A program made the position numbers and the translations under genes. Shown piece by piece: positions 25,787 to 33,882 of a DNA stretch of 38,068 nt. Under the pieces are notes generated by a model that searched no databases, had not been told where the DNA came from, and saw nothing but the letters and a program-made list of their open reading frames with translations. This stretch comes from Streptomyces varsoviensis (GTDB lineage: Bacteria > Actinomycetota > Actinomycetes > Streptomycetales > Streptomycetaceae). The stretch is taken from NCBI RefSeq assembly GCF_000718635.1, contig NZ_JOBF01000039.1, forward strand, positions 1 through 38,068, written 5' to 3'. Position 1 is the first letter of the stretch; every line of letters starts with the position of its first letter.

Positions 25787-26203
25787 TCAGCGGGGCCAGG
25801 GGCCTGCGGCGATCTCCAGGTTGGATTCGATCGCTTTCACTTGGGCAGTGAGGTATTCGGCCCAGTCGCTTTTGGGGAAGAGGCGGAGGTGGGGGCCGAG
25901 GGTGCCGGAGAGCATCCGGCGGAACTGGGTGAGCCGTTCGCCGATCCAGACCCGTTCCCAGCGTTCGAGTTCGGTCTCACCTGCGCAGAAGTGGTAGCCG
26001 GCCTCGCGGGTCCAGATCGCGGGTGGCCATCCTTTTTCGGCGCAGAGGTCTCTGAGGGCTGCCAGGGCCCGGCGAGTCTGCCAGAGGCTCAGGTTGCATT
26101 CTGTCATCAGCTCGATGATCGTCAGTCCGGCTGGGGACACCTTGAGCAGGGCGGTGCGGATGAGTTCGGCGTTCCGCTCCGCGGTGGGGGAGCGTTTGGG
26201 CAT
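25787..26203 (-). CDS. Winged-helix protein, RacP-like
   Basis: 138-aa protein, ATG 26203, starting 2 bases after the stop of the upstream DUF6192-like gene. Residues 10-75 look like a winged helix (AELIRTALLKVSPAGLTIIE, LMTECNLSLWQTRRALAALR), followed by a tail with many aromatic residues. I recognise the type as what is usually called RacP in Streptomyces integrated elements; this is recall only. Probably a DNA-binding accessory factor co-expressed with the upstream protein. Confidence 0.75.
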   Translation of the reverse strand: MPKRSPTAERNAELIRTALLKVSPAGLTIIELMTECNLSLWQTRRALAALRDLCAEKGWPPAIWTREAGYHFCAGETELERWERVWIGERLTQFRRMLSGTLGPHLRLFPKSDWAEYLTAQVKAIESNLEIAAGPWPR

Positions 26204-26205
26204 GG

Positions 26206-27255
26206 TTACTCGCCTCGCAGGAGGCGGGTGAGTTCGTCGTCCATGGTGACCTCGCCGGTGGCCGCGGCGGTCTCGATCCAGTCGAGGGTGGCGCGGACGC
26301 GGGCGATGTTCTGGGCGAGGACGGTCTGTTCGTGGTCACTCAGGTGCCGGTCTCGGAGTTGCGGGACCTTCTTCTCGCAGGTGGTGACGAACTTGTGGCA
26401 GGCCGAGACGAGGTCGAGGAACTCCTGGGTTCGTTCGATCTTCCGTACGGTCTGGCCGATGGGGTCTTCGCGGCGGAAGGCCTCTGCTTGTTGGCGGGAG
26501 CGGTCGGTCTGGGCCTTGTTGACCATGTGCCGGGCGGTGTCGTCGGCAACGACGCGGGCTGCGACCTCGGGACGCCTGAGCATGTCGGAGGCCACCTGCG
26601 CGGCGACGTTCTCGTCGTCGGTGAGTTCGTGGACGATCTCGGCCTTGTGCTGAACGGTCTGGGCCTTGTTGACCATGCGGCGGGCGTGGTCGTCTGTCAT
26701 GACCTTCTTGGCGACGGCGGGCCGGCGCAGGACGTCGGCGGCGATCTGGGCTGCTACTTCGTCATCCTGGGCGAGGTCATGGACGGCAGTGACCTTCTGC
26801 GGGACGGTGACCGGCCTTTGCGGTTTGTTGCCGACCCGGAGCTTGGCCAGGTCGCTGGTCCAGCGGCGGTATCCCACGTGCGGATCAAGGGGAGGGTCAT
26901 TGATGGCCTCGAAGCGCTCCGCGTCGTCGGGCAGGTAGGCCAGGATCTGGTGGACCCTGAACGAGATGCCGTCGCGTCGCTGGCAGGCAGGCCAGCGGTG
27001 CGCTGTGAAGCGGTATGCCTTGATCGTGTTGAACGAGAGCCCGATGTCGTTCGCGTAGGTCTGGAGCGAGGCGTAGACGCCGGGCTCCTCACTGTCGGCG
27101 GGACGCGACCCGCCTGGCTTTCGAACCGGCTCGATCTCCAGTGCGTGGTCGCCGATGGTGAACATGTCTGCACTCATGCGGCTGACCCGGTCGCGGTCGC
27201 CCGCGAGAATCTGCTCGTAGCGTTCCCGGCTGACGTGGCCTATGCCCTCGGACAT
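26206..27255 (-). CDS. DUF6192-family (ParB-like) protein
   Basis: 349-aa protein, ATG 27255 with AAGGGGA 10 bases upstream; a longer reading upstream to 27606 has no coding character. Residues 55-130 resemble a ParB/KorB-type HTH (YANDIGLSFNTIKAYRFTAH, ISFRVHQILAYLPDD). Two copies of a ~37-residue module follow with a 50-residue period (about 164-200 and 213-250), sharing VAAQxAxDxLRRPxVAxxV and ARxMVNKAQT. The C-terminus is helical. I recall this family as DUF6192, often next to RacP; a partition or regulatory role is inferred. The repeats are noteworthy as possible DNA- or partner-binding units. Confidence 0.8.
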   Translation of the reverse strand: MSEGIGHVSRERYEQILAGDRDRVSRMSADMFTIGDHALEIEPVRKPGGSRPADSEEPGVYASLQTYANDIGLSFNTIKAYRFTAHRWPACQRRDGISFRVHQILAYLPDDAERFEAINDPPLDPHVGYRRWTSDLAKLRVGNKPQRPVTVPQKVTAVHDLAQDDEVAAQIAADVLRRPAVAKKVMTDDHARRMVNKAQTVQHKAEIVHELTDDENVAAQVASDMLRRPEVAARVVADDTARHMVNKAQTDRSRQQAEAFRREDPIGQTVRKIERTQEFLDLVSACHKFVTTCEKKVPQLRDRHLSDHEQTVLAQNIARVRATLDWIETAAATGEVTMDDELTRLLRGE

Positions 27256-27716
27256 GGCGTCATCGTCCCCTTCGGGCCGGGCCCCGGCGGCGGGGCTGCC
27301 GGTGACGTACCCGGCCTGTCGCGGGCAGCTTCTGCCTACGGTGAGATCGAACTCCAGGGCTGACCGCAAAAGGCGGTTGTTGTCCGGACGGCGGCCAGAC
27401 GCTCGTGCGCCGAGCCATGATCCGGCCGGTTGACCATGCTGTTTCTTTCCGTCCGGCAGGGGCATCGGCACGCGGATCAGCTGGGACGCATGACAAGGGT
27501 GCCGACTCGGCTCCTGAGTGCCGCCGCCTGCACGGTCCGGATCCGAGTTGTCGCAGGATGACCCAGAGCAGACATTTGGCAGCCCTGTGTGGTCAGTTGG
27601 GGGCATTGGCTGGCGTCTGCGGTGACCATGGCCAGACTGCTCCTACGGTGGGCGAGGCTCCGGCCGGGCCGGGGCCAAGGAAGCACACCGGCGAGGTTGC
27701 GTGCGGGAGGCAGGAG
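27256..27716. promoter_or_regulatory. Divergent intergenic region inside the element
   Basis: 461 bases between the DUF6192-like gene and a rightward winged-helix gene. Reading frames cross it on both strands but without ribosome sites or coherent composition. It must contain promoters for both directions; I cannot place them. Confidence 0.4.
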
Positions 27717-28202
27717 ATGACGATGCCGCCGTTCTTTGAGCGTCTGGACCGGGAAGAGGCTGTCGTACGCGGCGAGCTTGCCGCCCTGCGGGAGAAGACC
27801 GCAGGGCTGGAGGAGCGGCTCGCCCGGCTGGTCATCACCCGGGAGACGGCCCTGTCGCTGATGGGTGACCAGACCGTGGATGCCGCCACGGGGACCACCC
27901 TCGCAACGGTTCCGGCCGGCCCTGCGGGGAGCGATGCCGCCGCCCGTTCGGGGCCGCTGGAGCTGGAGTTGGCCCGGGAGCGGATTCTGGTGCTGCTGGC
28001 TGGCGCCAACCAGGCACTGAAGGTGCAGGACATCGGGGAGGCGATCGGCGAGTCGCCGGACCGGGTGGAGACGACCCGGGCCCGCCTGAAGAAGATGGCG
28101 GCCGAAGGGCTGGTGAGTGAGGTGTCGCCGGCCTGGTTCGCCATCACGCCTGCCGCCCACCAGGCGCGCAGGCAGAGCACGGAGGAAGACGGAACAGCCT
28201 GA
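27717..28202 (+). CDS. Small coiled-coil plus winged-helix protein
   Basis: 161-aa protein started at ATG 27717 with GGGAGG 6 bases upstream. Residues 5-45 form a charged coiled coil (RLDREEAVVRGELAALREKT), a Gly/Ala linker follows, and residues 90-145 are a winged helix (LVLLAGANQALKVQDIGEAI, RVETTRARLKKMAAEGLV). Similar proteins occur beside transposase genes in Streptomyces (recall). Probably a regulator or transposition accessory factor. Confidence 0.75.
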   Translation: MTMPPFFERLDREEAVVRGELAALREKTAGLEERLARLVITRETALSLMGDQTVDAATGTTLATVPAGPAGSDAAARSGPLELELARERILVLLAGANQALKVQDIGEAIGESPDRVETTRARLKKMAAEGLVSEVSPAWFAITPAAHQARRQSTEEDGTA

Positions 28203-28412
28203 CAAAGGACCGAGGCGGCCGCGACGCGGCTGTCCTCGTGGTCGAAGGGGCACCGCCGAGGGGTGAGCTCGACGGTGCCGGTTGCGTGAGCTCCAGTCGA
28301 ACGGCGGCTCGCGCGCTTCGAGCGTAGTAGTTGCGCTTCCCGCTCGAAACGCAGAGCCGCGAACTCCCCCTTCCTGACGATGAGTTGGTCAGGTCAGGGC
28401 GGGAATCGAGGC

Positions 28413-28730
28413 TCAATGTCTCCTCGTGCGGTCGTCCATCGTGCGCGGCGGCCACAGTCGGCTGCCGGTGAAGTCGGCGAGGCGGGCGACGGTCGCCACA
28501 TCGGGCCAGGAGTGTCCGGCAAGCAGGTCGGCGATGGCCTGCCGGTTGACGCCGGAGCCGACCGCGGCCGCGCGCAGACTCAGGTCCCGCTCGCGGAGCA
28601 CGGCGGCGAGGGCGCGGGCGATCTGCCGGACGGCTTCGGCGCCGGGGTCGCAGCTGGGCTGTTCGGGCCAGGCTTTCGGATCACGGGTGAGTTGCCGCGG
28701 GGGGCGTGCGCGGGCGCGTCCGCCGACCAT
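28413..28730 (-). CDS. XRE-type helix-turn-helix protein
   Basis: 105-aa protein, ATG 28730, weak ribosome site. Basic N-terminus, then an HTH of the XRE type at residues 35-90 (LRERDLSLRAAAVGSGVNRQ, LLAGHSWPDVATVARLADF). It reads away from the recombinase-like gene across a 72-base spacer and is probably its repressor. A much longer frame upstream on the same strand is a shadow of the recombinase gene. Confidence 0.6.
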   Translation of the reverse strand: MVGGRARARPPRQLTRDPKAWPEQPSCDPGAEAVRQIARALAAVLRERDLSLRAAAVGSGVNRQAIADLLAGHSWPDVATVARLADFTGSRLWPPRTMDDRTRRH

Positions 28731-28802
28731 GTGCGCACCGTCCTGTCGATAGAAGTCGATCAGCTGTGGAATGGCTGCTTGTCCAGCCGGTATGCATGGA
28801 CC

Positions 28803-29732
28803 GTGGTCCTTGATCCCGAAACGTCCGCGAAGATCACCCACTACCGGCCCAGAAACCCGCCCGCAGCCTGGGGCGAGGTCGCGCCGCTGGTGCGCTCCGT
28901 GGTCGCCGCGACGGTCACGGCAGTCCCTTACGACGTGGAACGCCTGCTGCACATCACCGGCCGCCTCGCCTTGTGGGCGGAGGCGGCGGGGCTGGAGCGG
29001 GATCCGGACGCGTGGCTGCGCAACGAGGTCATCGACGCGTTCGTCCTCTCCCTCGCCGCCGGGATCGAGGCGTCCACGGTCCGCACCTACCGGACGTGGC
29101 TGCTGCGGGTACGCGACGCGCTGGCCTTCAGCAAACGCGGAGAGGCGGCGCCGGCCCGGCTGCACGCCAACGCCAATCCTCACCAGCCCTACACACAAGC
29201 CGAGTTGGCCAGGCTGCGGCACTGGGCGGCACATCTGCCGCGCCAGCAGCGCACCGATGGACTCGCCCTGCTGGGACTCGCCGCGGGCTGCGGGCTGACA
29301 CCGCGCGAGGTGGCAGGCAGCCGTGGCGGCGATCTCGCCCGGCCCCGCCCCGGCGGCCCACTGCTGCACACCGGAGCGAGCCGGCTCGTGCCGCTGGTGG
29401 CCCGCGCCGTCTGGGACCCGGTCCTGGACGAACTCGCACGGGCCGCAGGCAACAGTTACCTGTTCCGGCCCCGCCGTTCGGTCGCCTACGCCAAGAACCT
29501 CATCGGCTCGTGGTCCCTGCTCCACCGTCCGCCCCACCCCCTGCCCGCAGTATCGGCCGGGCGGCTGCGGGCGACGTGGATCGTGGAACTGATGGCCGCG
29601 CGCATCGACCACGACCTGATCGCCAAGGCCGCGGGTCTCGCCTCGGCCGCCTCCCTGTCCCGCTACCAGCACCACGTTCCCCCGCTCGACGACGCCACCG
29701 CGATGCGGCTGCTGCGCGGGCCGGACCCATGA
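28803..29732 (+). CDS. Degenerate tyrosine-recombinase-like protein
   Basis: About 309 aa from GTG 28803 (start uncertain; a TTG at 28779 is also possible, neither with a good ribosome site). Residues 40-110 resemble the SAM-like core-binding domain; residues 130-300 the catalytic domain (LALLGLAAGCGLTPREVAGS). The catalytic Tyr288 (SRYQHH) and second Arg256 (RLRATW) are present, but the first Arg is Thr166 and both His positions are replaced, so classic integrase chemistry is doubtful. Its TGA overlaps the ATG of the DDE gene (ATGA). The coupling suggests a joint role in moving the element. Confidence 0.7.
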   Translation: MVLDPETSAKITHYRPRNPPAAWGEVAPLVRSVVAATVTAVPYDVERLLHITGRLALWAEAAGLERDPDAWLRNEVIDAFVLSLAAGIEASTVRTYRTWLLRVRDALAFSKRGEAAPARLHANANPHQPYTQAELARLRHWAAHLPRQQRTDGLALLGLAAGCGLTPREVAGSRGGDLARPRPGGPLLHTGASRLVPLVARAVWDPVLDELARAAGNSYLFRPRRSVAYAKNLIGSWSLLHRPPHPLPAVSAGRLRATWIVELMAARIDHDLIAKAAGLASAASLSRYQHHVPPLDDATAMRLLRGPDP

Positions 29733-31564
29733 CCCTGCCCCGCGCCTGGCGGAATGCACAGAAGGTGCGGGGCTGCCGTCCCCGGCCCGTCACCGACGCC
29801 CCGCCGGTGATCCCGGACTCGAAGGTCGGCCAGCTTGATGCACTGCTGCACGATTCGGGCATCCTGCCTCTGATCGACAAGGAGCTTCAGGGCCGCCCCG
29901 GCCCGGACGGCCTCCCGGTGCGCACCGTGCTGGTGGGCCTGCTGCTGGCCCTGCACTACGGCCACGGCGCGAACCTCGCCGACGCCTTTAGGATCCTGGC
30001 CGACCACCTGCGGCCCACCGCCCGCTCCTGGCTCGGCGTCCCCGACCTCACCAGCGCCGGCACACACGCACGGCTCGCGTTCTCCCGCCGCATCTACCGC
30101 GCCTTCGACCGGCTGACCACCGCCCTGGACCCGCACCGCGGCGAGCGCCGCCGGCGCCTGCCCACAGCCGAAGCCGCCGTCATCGCCGCGGCCTGGGAAG
30201 ACGACGATCCCGAACACGTCCGCCGCCGGGCCCTGCTGCAGGAAATCAGCGACCGCCTGGTCCTGGTCACCGTCCAACTCGCCCACCGGCGCGGCCTGTT
30301 CACCGGATGGCCCGGCGACATCGGCGCCGACACCACCCCCATCCCGTCCTGGCACCACCCGCCCAGCCGCCGCCGCGAACTCGCCTCCGTCGACCTCACC
30401 GCGGGCTGGCACTACTGCGGCGGCGCCGAAGAAGGCATCTTCGGACACTCCGCCACCCTCCTCGTCGCCGCCAGCCGGCGTCACCCCGACGGCGTCCGGC
30501 AGGCCGGTGAACGCGTCAGCCGCCACCCCCAGCTCGCCCTCGGCCTGGCCCTGGACACCCCCGGCAAACGCGTCGGCCCGAACGCCGTGCACGCCCTGAC
30601 CCGGCTCGCCGCCCACGGCCTCCAACTGCCCGCCGGACTGCTGGCCGCCGACCGCGCCTACACCGACCAGCTTCCCGCCCACTTCGCAGTCCCCGCCCGC
30701 CGCCTGGGCTACCAGCTCGTCCTCGACTACAAACAGGAACACCGCGGCCTGCAGGGCTCCACCGCCTCCGGCGCTCTCCTCGTCGACGGCTCCCTCGCCT
30801 GCCCCGCGATGCCAGACGCCCTCGTCCACGCCACCACGAACCTGGACGACAAAGCCGTACGCGAAGCCAGCGAAGACGAACCGCTCACCCAACTGATCAC
30901 GGCCCGCACCCCGTTCTTCCTCAAACGCAAACAGAACCCCGACCAGCACGGCACGATCCGTCTGCAGTGCCCGGCCGCCGGGCCTTCGCCCTCGGTCTCC
31001 TGCTCGCGCTTCCACCAGGTCCACCAGATCGCCGCCGCCCGGCCGGTCACCGTCGACCTCACCAACCCGCGTGCCACCACCGCGCACACCGCGGCCAAGC
31101 CCACCGTCCCCATCCCCACGGCCGAACGGCTGCGGCCCCCGGCTCCGGAACAGCTGCCGAAGATCTGCCGACGACCGACCCTCACCCTCCGCCCCGGCGG
31201 CCTCGGGAAGATCGACAAGTTCCGCCAGGACCGCCACTACCTCCAGCCGCCCTGGCAGGACGCCTACCGGCCCGCCCGGGCCAATATCGAGGGACTGAAC
31301 GGCAGAGCAAAGTCCCACGGCGTCAACATCGCCGACCCAGCCCGACGACTCGCCCACGGCCGCGTCGCCCAGACCATCCTCCTCGCCCTGATGATCTTCA
31401 CGATCAACCTCGACATCCTGCACAGCTGGACACAGACCAGCACACCCGCCGCCGACAACGAGTTCACCGAGGAGAACAGCAGGAGCGACGGACAACGGCC
31501 ACCCATCCCGTCGGCCTCCGGGATTCCACCGCCTGCCGGCACCCGCACCACCCAGGCAACCTGA
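29729..31564 (+). CDS. DDE-type transposase-like protein
   Basis: 611-aa protein from ATG 29729, translationally coupled to the recombinase-like gene. A plausible RNase-H-fold catalytic triad: Asp201 in GADTTPIP, Asp308 in LAADRAYTDQLP, and Glu521 in RPARANIEGLNGRAK. The order and spacing fit IS4/IS1182-type transposases; I do not recognise a named IS. N-terminal region (30-130) helical, HGANLADAFRILADHLRPTA. The C-terminal 60 residues are low-complexity. Length is greater than most IS transposases (400-500). Confidence 0.75.
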   Translation: MTLPRAWRNAQKVRGCRPRPVTDAPPVIPDSKVGQLDALLHDSGILPLIDKELQGRPGPDGLPVRTVLVGLLLALHYGHGANLADAFRILADHLRPTARSWLGVPDLTSAGTHARLAFSRRIYRAFDRLTTALDPHRGERRRRLPTAEAAVIAAAWEDDDPEHVRRRALLQEISDRLVLVTVQLAHRRGLFTGWPGDIGADTTPIPSWHHPPSRRRELASVDLTAGWHYCGGAEEGIFGHSATLLVAASRRHPDGVRQAGERVSRHPQLALGLALDTPGKRVGPNAVHALTRLAAHGLQLPAGLLAADRAYTDQLPAHFAVPARRLGYQLVLDYKQEHRGLQGSTASGALLVDGSLACPAMPDALVHATTNLDDKAVREASEDEPLTQLITARTPFFLKRKQNPDQHGTIRLQCPAAGPSPSVSCSRFHQVHQIAAARPVTVDLTNPRATTAHTAAKPTVPIPTAERLRPPAPEQLPKICRRPTLTLRPGGLGKIDKFRQDRHYLQPPWQDAYRPARANIEGLNGRAKSHGVNIADPARRLAHGRVAQTILLALMIFTINLDILHSWTQTSTPAADNEFTEENSRSDGQRPPIPSASGIPPPAGTRTTQAT

Positions 31565-31724
31565 CACCACCGCACCACGACACAGGCCCCGGCCTGCCTC
31601 GCGGCGCCCTCGCTCCGTCTCCCGCACCGAATCACCACCGATTCCCCGGCGACGCCCCCACCAGTGACCACCCGTGACGCCCCGCGCATTCGGATACCGC
31701 ATCGAACACAACCCGGAAACCACG

Positions 31725-31803
31725 AAGATCCCGCCCGATCTTCTGATCGGACGGGATCTCGTCAACTACTCCCGAGCTAACTCAAGAACAGTCATTGCGG
31801 TGG
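31725..31803. repeat. tRNA-proximal attachment repeat
   Basis: Counterpart of 25619-25698. The last 24 bases (31780-31803) are identical to 25675-25698; the left part shares the hairpin but differs at about a quarter of positions. It ends three bases inside the tRNA-Ala gene. Confidence 0.75.
31727..31758 (-). terminator. tRNA-Ala terminator supplied within the element end
   Basis: GATCCCGCCCGATC (31727-31740), loop TTCT, GATCGGACGGGATC (31745-31758), downstream of the leftward tRNA. Same stem as the copy at 25621-25653 with a different loop. Confidence 0.7.
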
Positions 31804-31874
31804 ACCTGTGGGGATTTGAACCCCAGACCCCCTCGATGCGAACGAGGTGCGCTACCAGACTGCGCCACAGGCCC
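31801..31874 (-). tRNA. tRNA-Ala (anticodon CGC)
   Basis: 74-nt cloverleaf on the minus strand. Acceptor GGGCCTG/CAGGTCC includes the G3:U70 wobble pair, the alanine identity element. D stem GCGC/GCGC, anticodon stem CCTCG/CGAGG with loop TTCGCAT (anticodon CGC, codon GCG), T stem TGGGG/CCCCA with loop TTCAAAT. The CCA-like end overlaps the attachment repeat. Confidence 0.96.
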
Positions 31875-31967
31875 TTGCAACGAGTGAAACTCTAGCACCC
31901 CGATCGGGCTACGCGGAAATCCGCTCCCCTCCTGGCCAGCGGCGGGACGCCAGGAGGGGGGCGCGCC

Positions 31968-33107
31968 TCACTCGTTGGCGGCGCGGGGGCGGTCCTCGTC
32001 GGCGTACTGGTCGAAGAGGGGGGTGCGGCCGCGGTCGCGGGTGCGGCGGCGGGAGCGGGAGGGGCGCTGCGGTTCGGCGGCGGCGGGCTGCTCCTCGGGC
32101 TGCGCCTCCGGGGCCGGCTCGGCGGGGCCGGAGCGGGCGGAGCTCCAGGTGTCCGGGGCGCCGAGGTCGACGCTGCCGCCGGCCCGCGGGGCGACCGGCG
32201 CGGTGACGTACGTGGGCAGCGGTACGGGCACGGGCTCCCAGCTCTCGCCCGCGCCGCCCCGGCCGCGGTCGCGCTGCTGGTCCACCCACTCGGCGTGGTC
32301 GGTCTGCTCCACGAGGGCGCGCCGCCCCGCCGCGTGCGCGGAGGGTGCGGGCGCCGCGGGGGCGTCCGGTTCGGTCCGGGGCTGGGCGGCGGGGTCAGCC
32401 GGGGCGTCGGCGACGGTGGGCGACTCCGCCGCCGGCCGAGGGTGTGGGCGGCCCTCTCGCAGCCGCTGGGCGGCGAGTTCGGCGCGGCGCTGGTCCATGG
32501 TGAAGGCGAACCGCCGCCGCTCCTGGACCCGCAGGTAGACGATGTAGGCGCTGAGCAGCACGGCCGGTACGGCCGGGGCCCACAGGAAGGCGAGGCCGCC
32601 GACGCCCGCAACGACCGCGCCGAGCGTGAAGCAGAGGAACAAGACCACGGTGGTGCGCCGGCGGCGCGCGAGGACCTTCGAGCGCCGGGCGCGCTCCGCG
32701 GCCGTGGGCGCCGGCGCGGCCGCGGCAGCGGCGGGCGCGGGGGCGGAACCGGACGCGGGGGCCGAACCAACCACGGAAGCCGGACCGGACGCGGGCGTAC
32801 CGAAGGACCGGACGTCGACCTTGTCGGTCGCGGCGTCCGGCACGGACGCGCTCCGCTCGGCGGCGGGGGGCCCGGTGGAGTCCCCCGCGTCGTCGGAGGC
32901 GCTGCCCTCCAGGTCCGTCAGGTCCTTCTGGTCCTTGGCGTACCGGCGCTCCATCCCCGCCCGGCCGGACAGCAGCCGGATGGCGGTGGAGAAGCGTTCC
33001 GTCGGACGGGCTTCATTCAGCTCGTCCTGCCTACGGAGCCACATCGGCACCAAGTAGGCGGCCCAGGCCCCGACGATGACTGCGTAGATGAGGCCGCTGC
33101 TGCTCAC
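31968..33107 (-). CDS. sepX: GlpR/SepX membrane protein (cell division)
   Basis: 379-aa membrane protein, GTG 33107. The N-terminus MSSSGLIYAVIVGAWAAYLV begins with a transmembrane segment (about 5-23) and the conserved cytoplasmic RRQDELNEARPTERFSTAIR. Two further membrane segments lie near 153-192. Long Ala/Pro- and charge-rich linkers fill the rest, ending RTPLFDQYADEDRPRAANE. This is the actinobacterial membrane receptor of the MoeA-like Glp protein (GlpR in Corynebacterium, SepX in Streptomyces septation); glp/moeA is three genes away, as in other actinobacteria. Assigned from memory of the N-terminal sequence and synteny. Confidence 0.88.
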   Translation of the reverse strand: MSSSGLIYAVIVGAWAAYLVPMWLRRQDELNEARPTERFSTAIRLLSGRAGMERRYAKDQKDLTDLEGSASDDAGDSTGPPAAERSASVPDAATDKVDVRSFGTPASGPASVVGSAPASGSAPAPAAAAAAPAPTAAERARRSKVLARRRRTTVVLFLCFTLGAVVAGVGGLAFLWAPAVPAVLLSAYIVYLRVQERRRFAFTMDQRRAELAAQRLREGRPHPRPAAESPTVADAPADPAAQPRTEPDAPAAPAPSAHAAGRRALVEQTDHAEWVDQQRDRGRGGAGESWEPVPVPLPTYVTAPVAPRAGGSVDLGAPDTWSSARSGPAEPAPEAQPEEQPAAAEPQRPSRSRRRTRDRGRTPLFDQYADEDRPRAANE

Positions 33108-33127
33108 GCTTCACACCGTAGAGGGGC

Positions 33128-33141
33128 ATGCGCAAGCGCAT
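33128..33141. promoter_or_regulatory. Palindrome upstream of sepX/glpR, with GACAC sites nearby
   Basis: ATGCGC-AA-GCGCAT, perfect, 21-34 bases ahead of the GTG. GACAC/GTGTC sequences occur at about 33158-33165 and 33209-33213 in the same AT-rich spacer (33108-33258); GACAC is the core recognised by WhiA in Streptomyces. Role unproven. Confidence 0.45.
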
Positions 33142-33258
33142 CCGCCAATTGGCTCGGTGTGTCGCACGATCTGGCCGATATCTCGAACTTTTTTTGTGAT
33201 TGTTTGGTTCGACACCTCGCGAATGCGGTCATTTGGCAACCGAATTCGAACACTTATT

Positions 33259-33882
33259 TTATTTCTGCGAGGCGTTGGGCCGTACCCGATGCCACCGGGC
33301 CAGCAGCCCCTCCGGCACCTCCTCGGCCGTCAGCACATAGACCAGATGGTCGCGCCAGCCCCCGTCGATATGGAGGTAGCGCGGCCGCAGCCCCTCCTCC
33401 CGGAAGCCCAGCTTCTCCACGACCCGGCGGCTCGGGCCGTTCTCCGGCCGGATGCATACCTCGATACGGTGCAGCCCAACCGTCCGGAAGCAGTGGTCGA
33501 CCGCGAGGGCGACGGCCGTCGGCATGACGCCGCGGCCGGCCACGGCCTCGTCCACCCAGTAGCCGACATGGCCGGAACACATCGATCCCCAGGTGATCCC
33601 CGCCACAGTCAACTGCCCGGCCAGCCGCCCCTGGTACTCGATGACGAACGGCAGCATGCGCCCCGCGTGCGCCTCGGCGCGCAGATGGCGCACCATCTGC
33701 CGGTACGTCGGCCGGTGGATCACCGGCCCGCCGGGGGGCGGCGGCGGGATGGTGGCCTCCCAGGGGCGCAGCCACTCGCGGTTGCGCCGGTTGACCTCCC
33801 GCCACGCCCGCTGGTCCCGCAGCCTTATGGGCCGCAGTGACGTATCGCCGTCCGCCAGCTCGACCGGCCAGGAGGCGTTCAG
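33259..33882 (-). CDS. rimJ: RimJ-like GNAT N-acetyltransferase, CTG start
   Basis: 207 aa when started at CTG 33882. In this frame the protein continues upstream of the first GTG (33723) with family-typical sequence ([32 protein letters not shown]), and there is no ATG/GTG/TTG in reach. The CTG overlaps the stop of mog (CTGA) and has GGGGAG 6 bases upstream, the same architecture as the ATGA/GTGA junctions of the neighbouring genes. GNAT fold: acetyl-CoA loop [19 protein letters not shown] and [19 protein letters not shown]. RimJ homologues acetylate the N-terminus of ribosomal protein S5; the actinobacterial homologue sits here in M. tuberculosis too (Rv0995). Confidence 0.85.
   Translation of the reverse strand: MNASWPVELADGDTSLRPIRLRDQRAWREVNRRNREWLRPWEATIPPPPPGGPVIHRPTYRQMVRHLRAEAHAGRMLPFVIEYQGRLAGQLTVAGITWGSMCSGHVGYWVDEAVAGRGVMPTAVALAVDHCFRTVGLHRIEVCIRPENGPSRRVVEKLGFREEGLRPRYLHIDGGWRDHLVYVLTAEEVPEGLLARWHRVRPNASQK

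Larger units (their letters stand above)
25675..31803. mobile_element. ~6.1-kb integrated element at the 3' end of tRNA-Ala(CGC)
   Basis: Bounded by identical 24-base direct repeats at 25675-25698 and 31780-31803 (ACTCAAGAACAGTCATTGCG plus GTGG). The right repeat reaches three bases into the tRNA gene. Similarity between the two ends continues leftwards for some 55-80 more bases but at lower identity, as expected for an attachment core flanked by host sequence at one end and element sequence at the other. Contents: RacP-like and DUF6192-like proteins (leftward), a winged-helix protein, an XRE protein, and a recombinase-like/DDE pair (rightward). Confidence 0.7.

Noticed and set aside
27256..27606. 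Longer DUF6192 protein starting at 27606
   Set aside because: Added residues are low-quality in composition with no ribosome site; ATG 27255 has one.
28380..28802. Longer recombinase-like protein from ATG 28380
   Set aside because: It would run through the XRE gene on the opposite strand and has no family-like sequence before about 28803.
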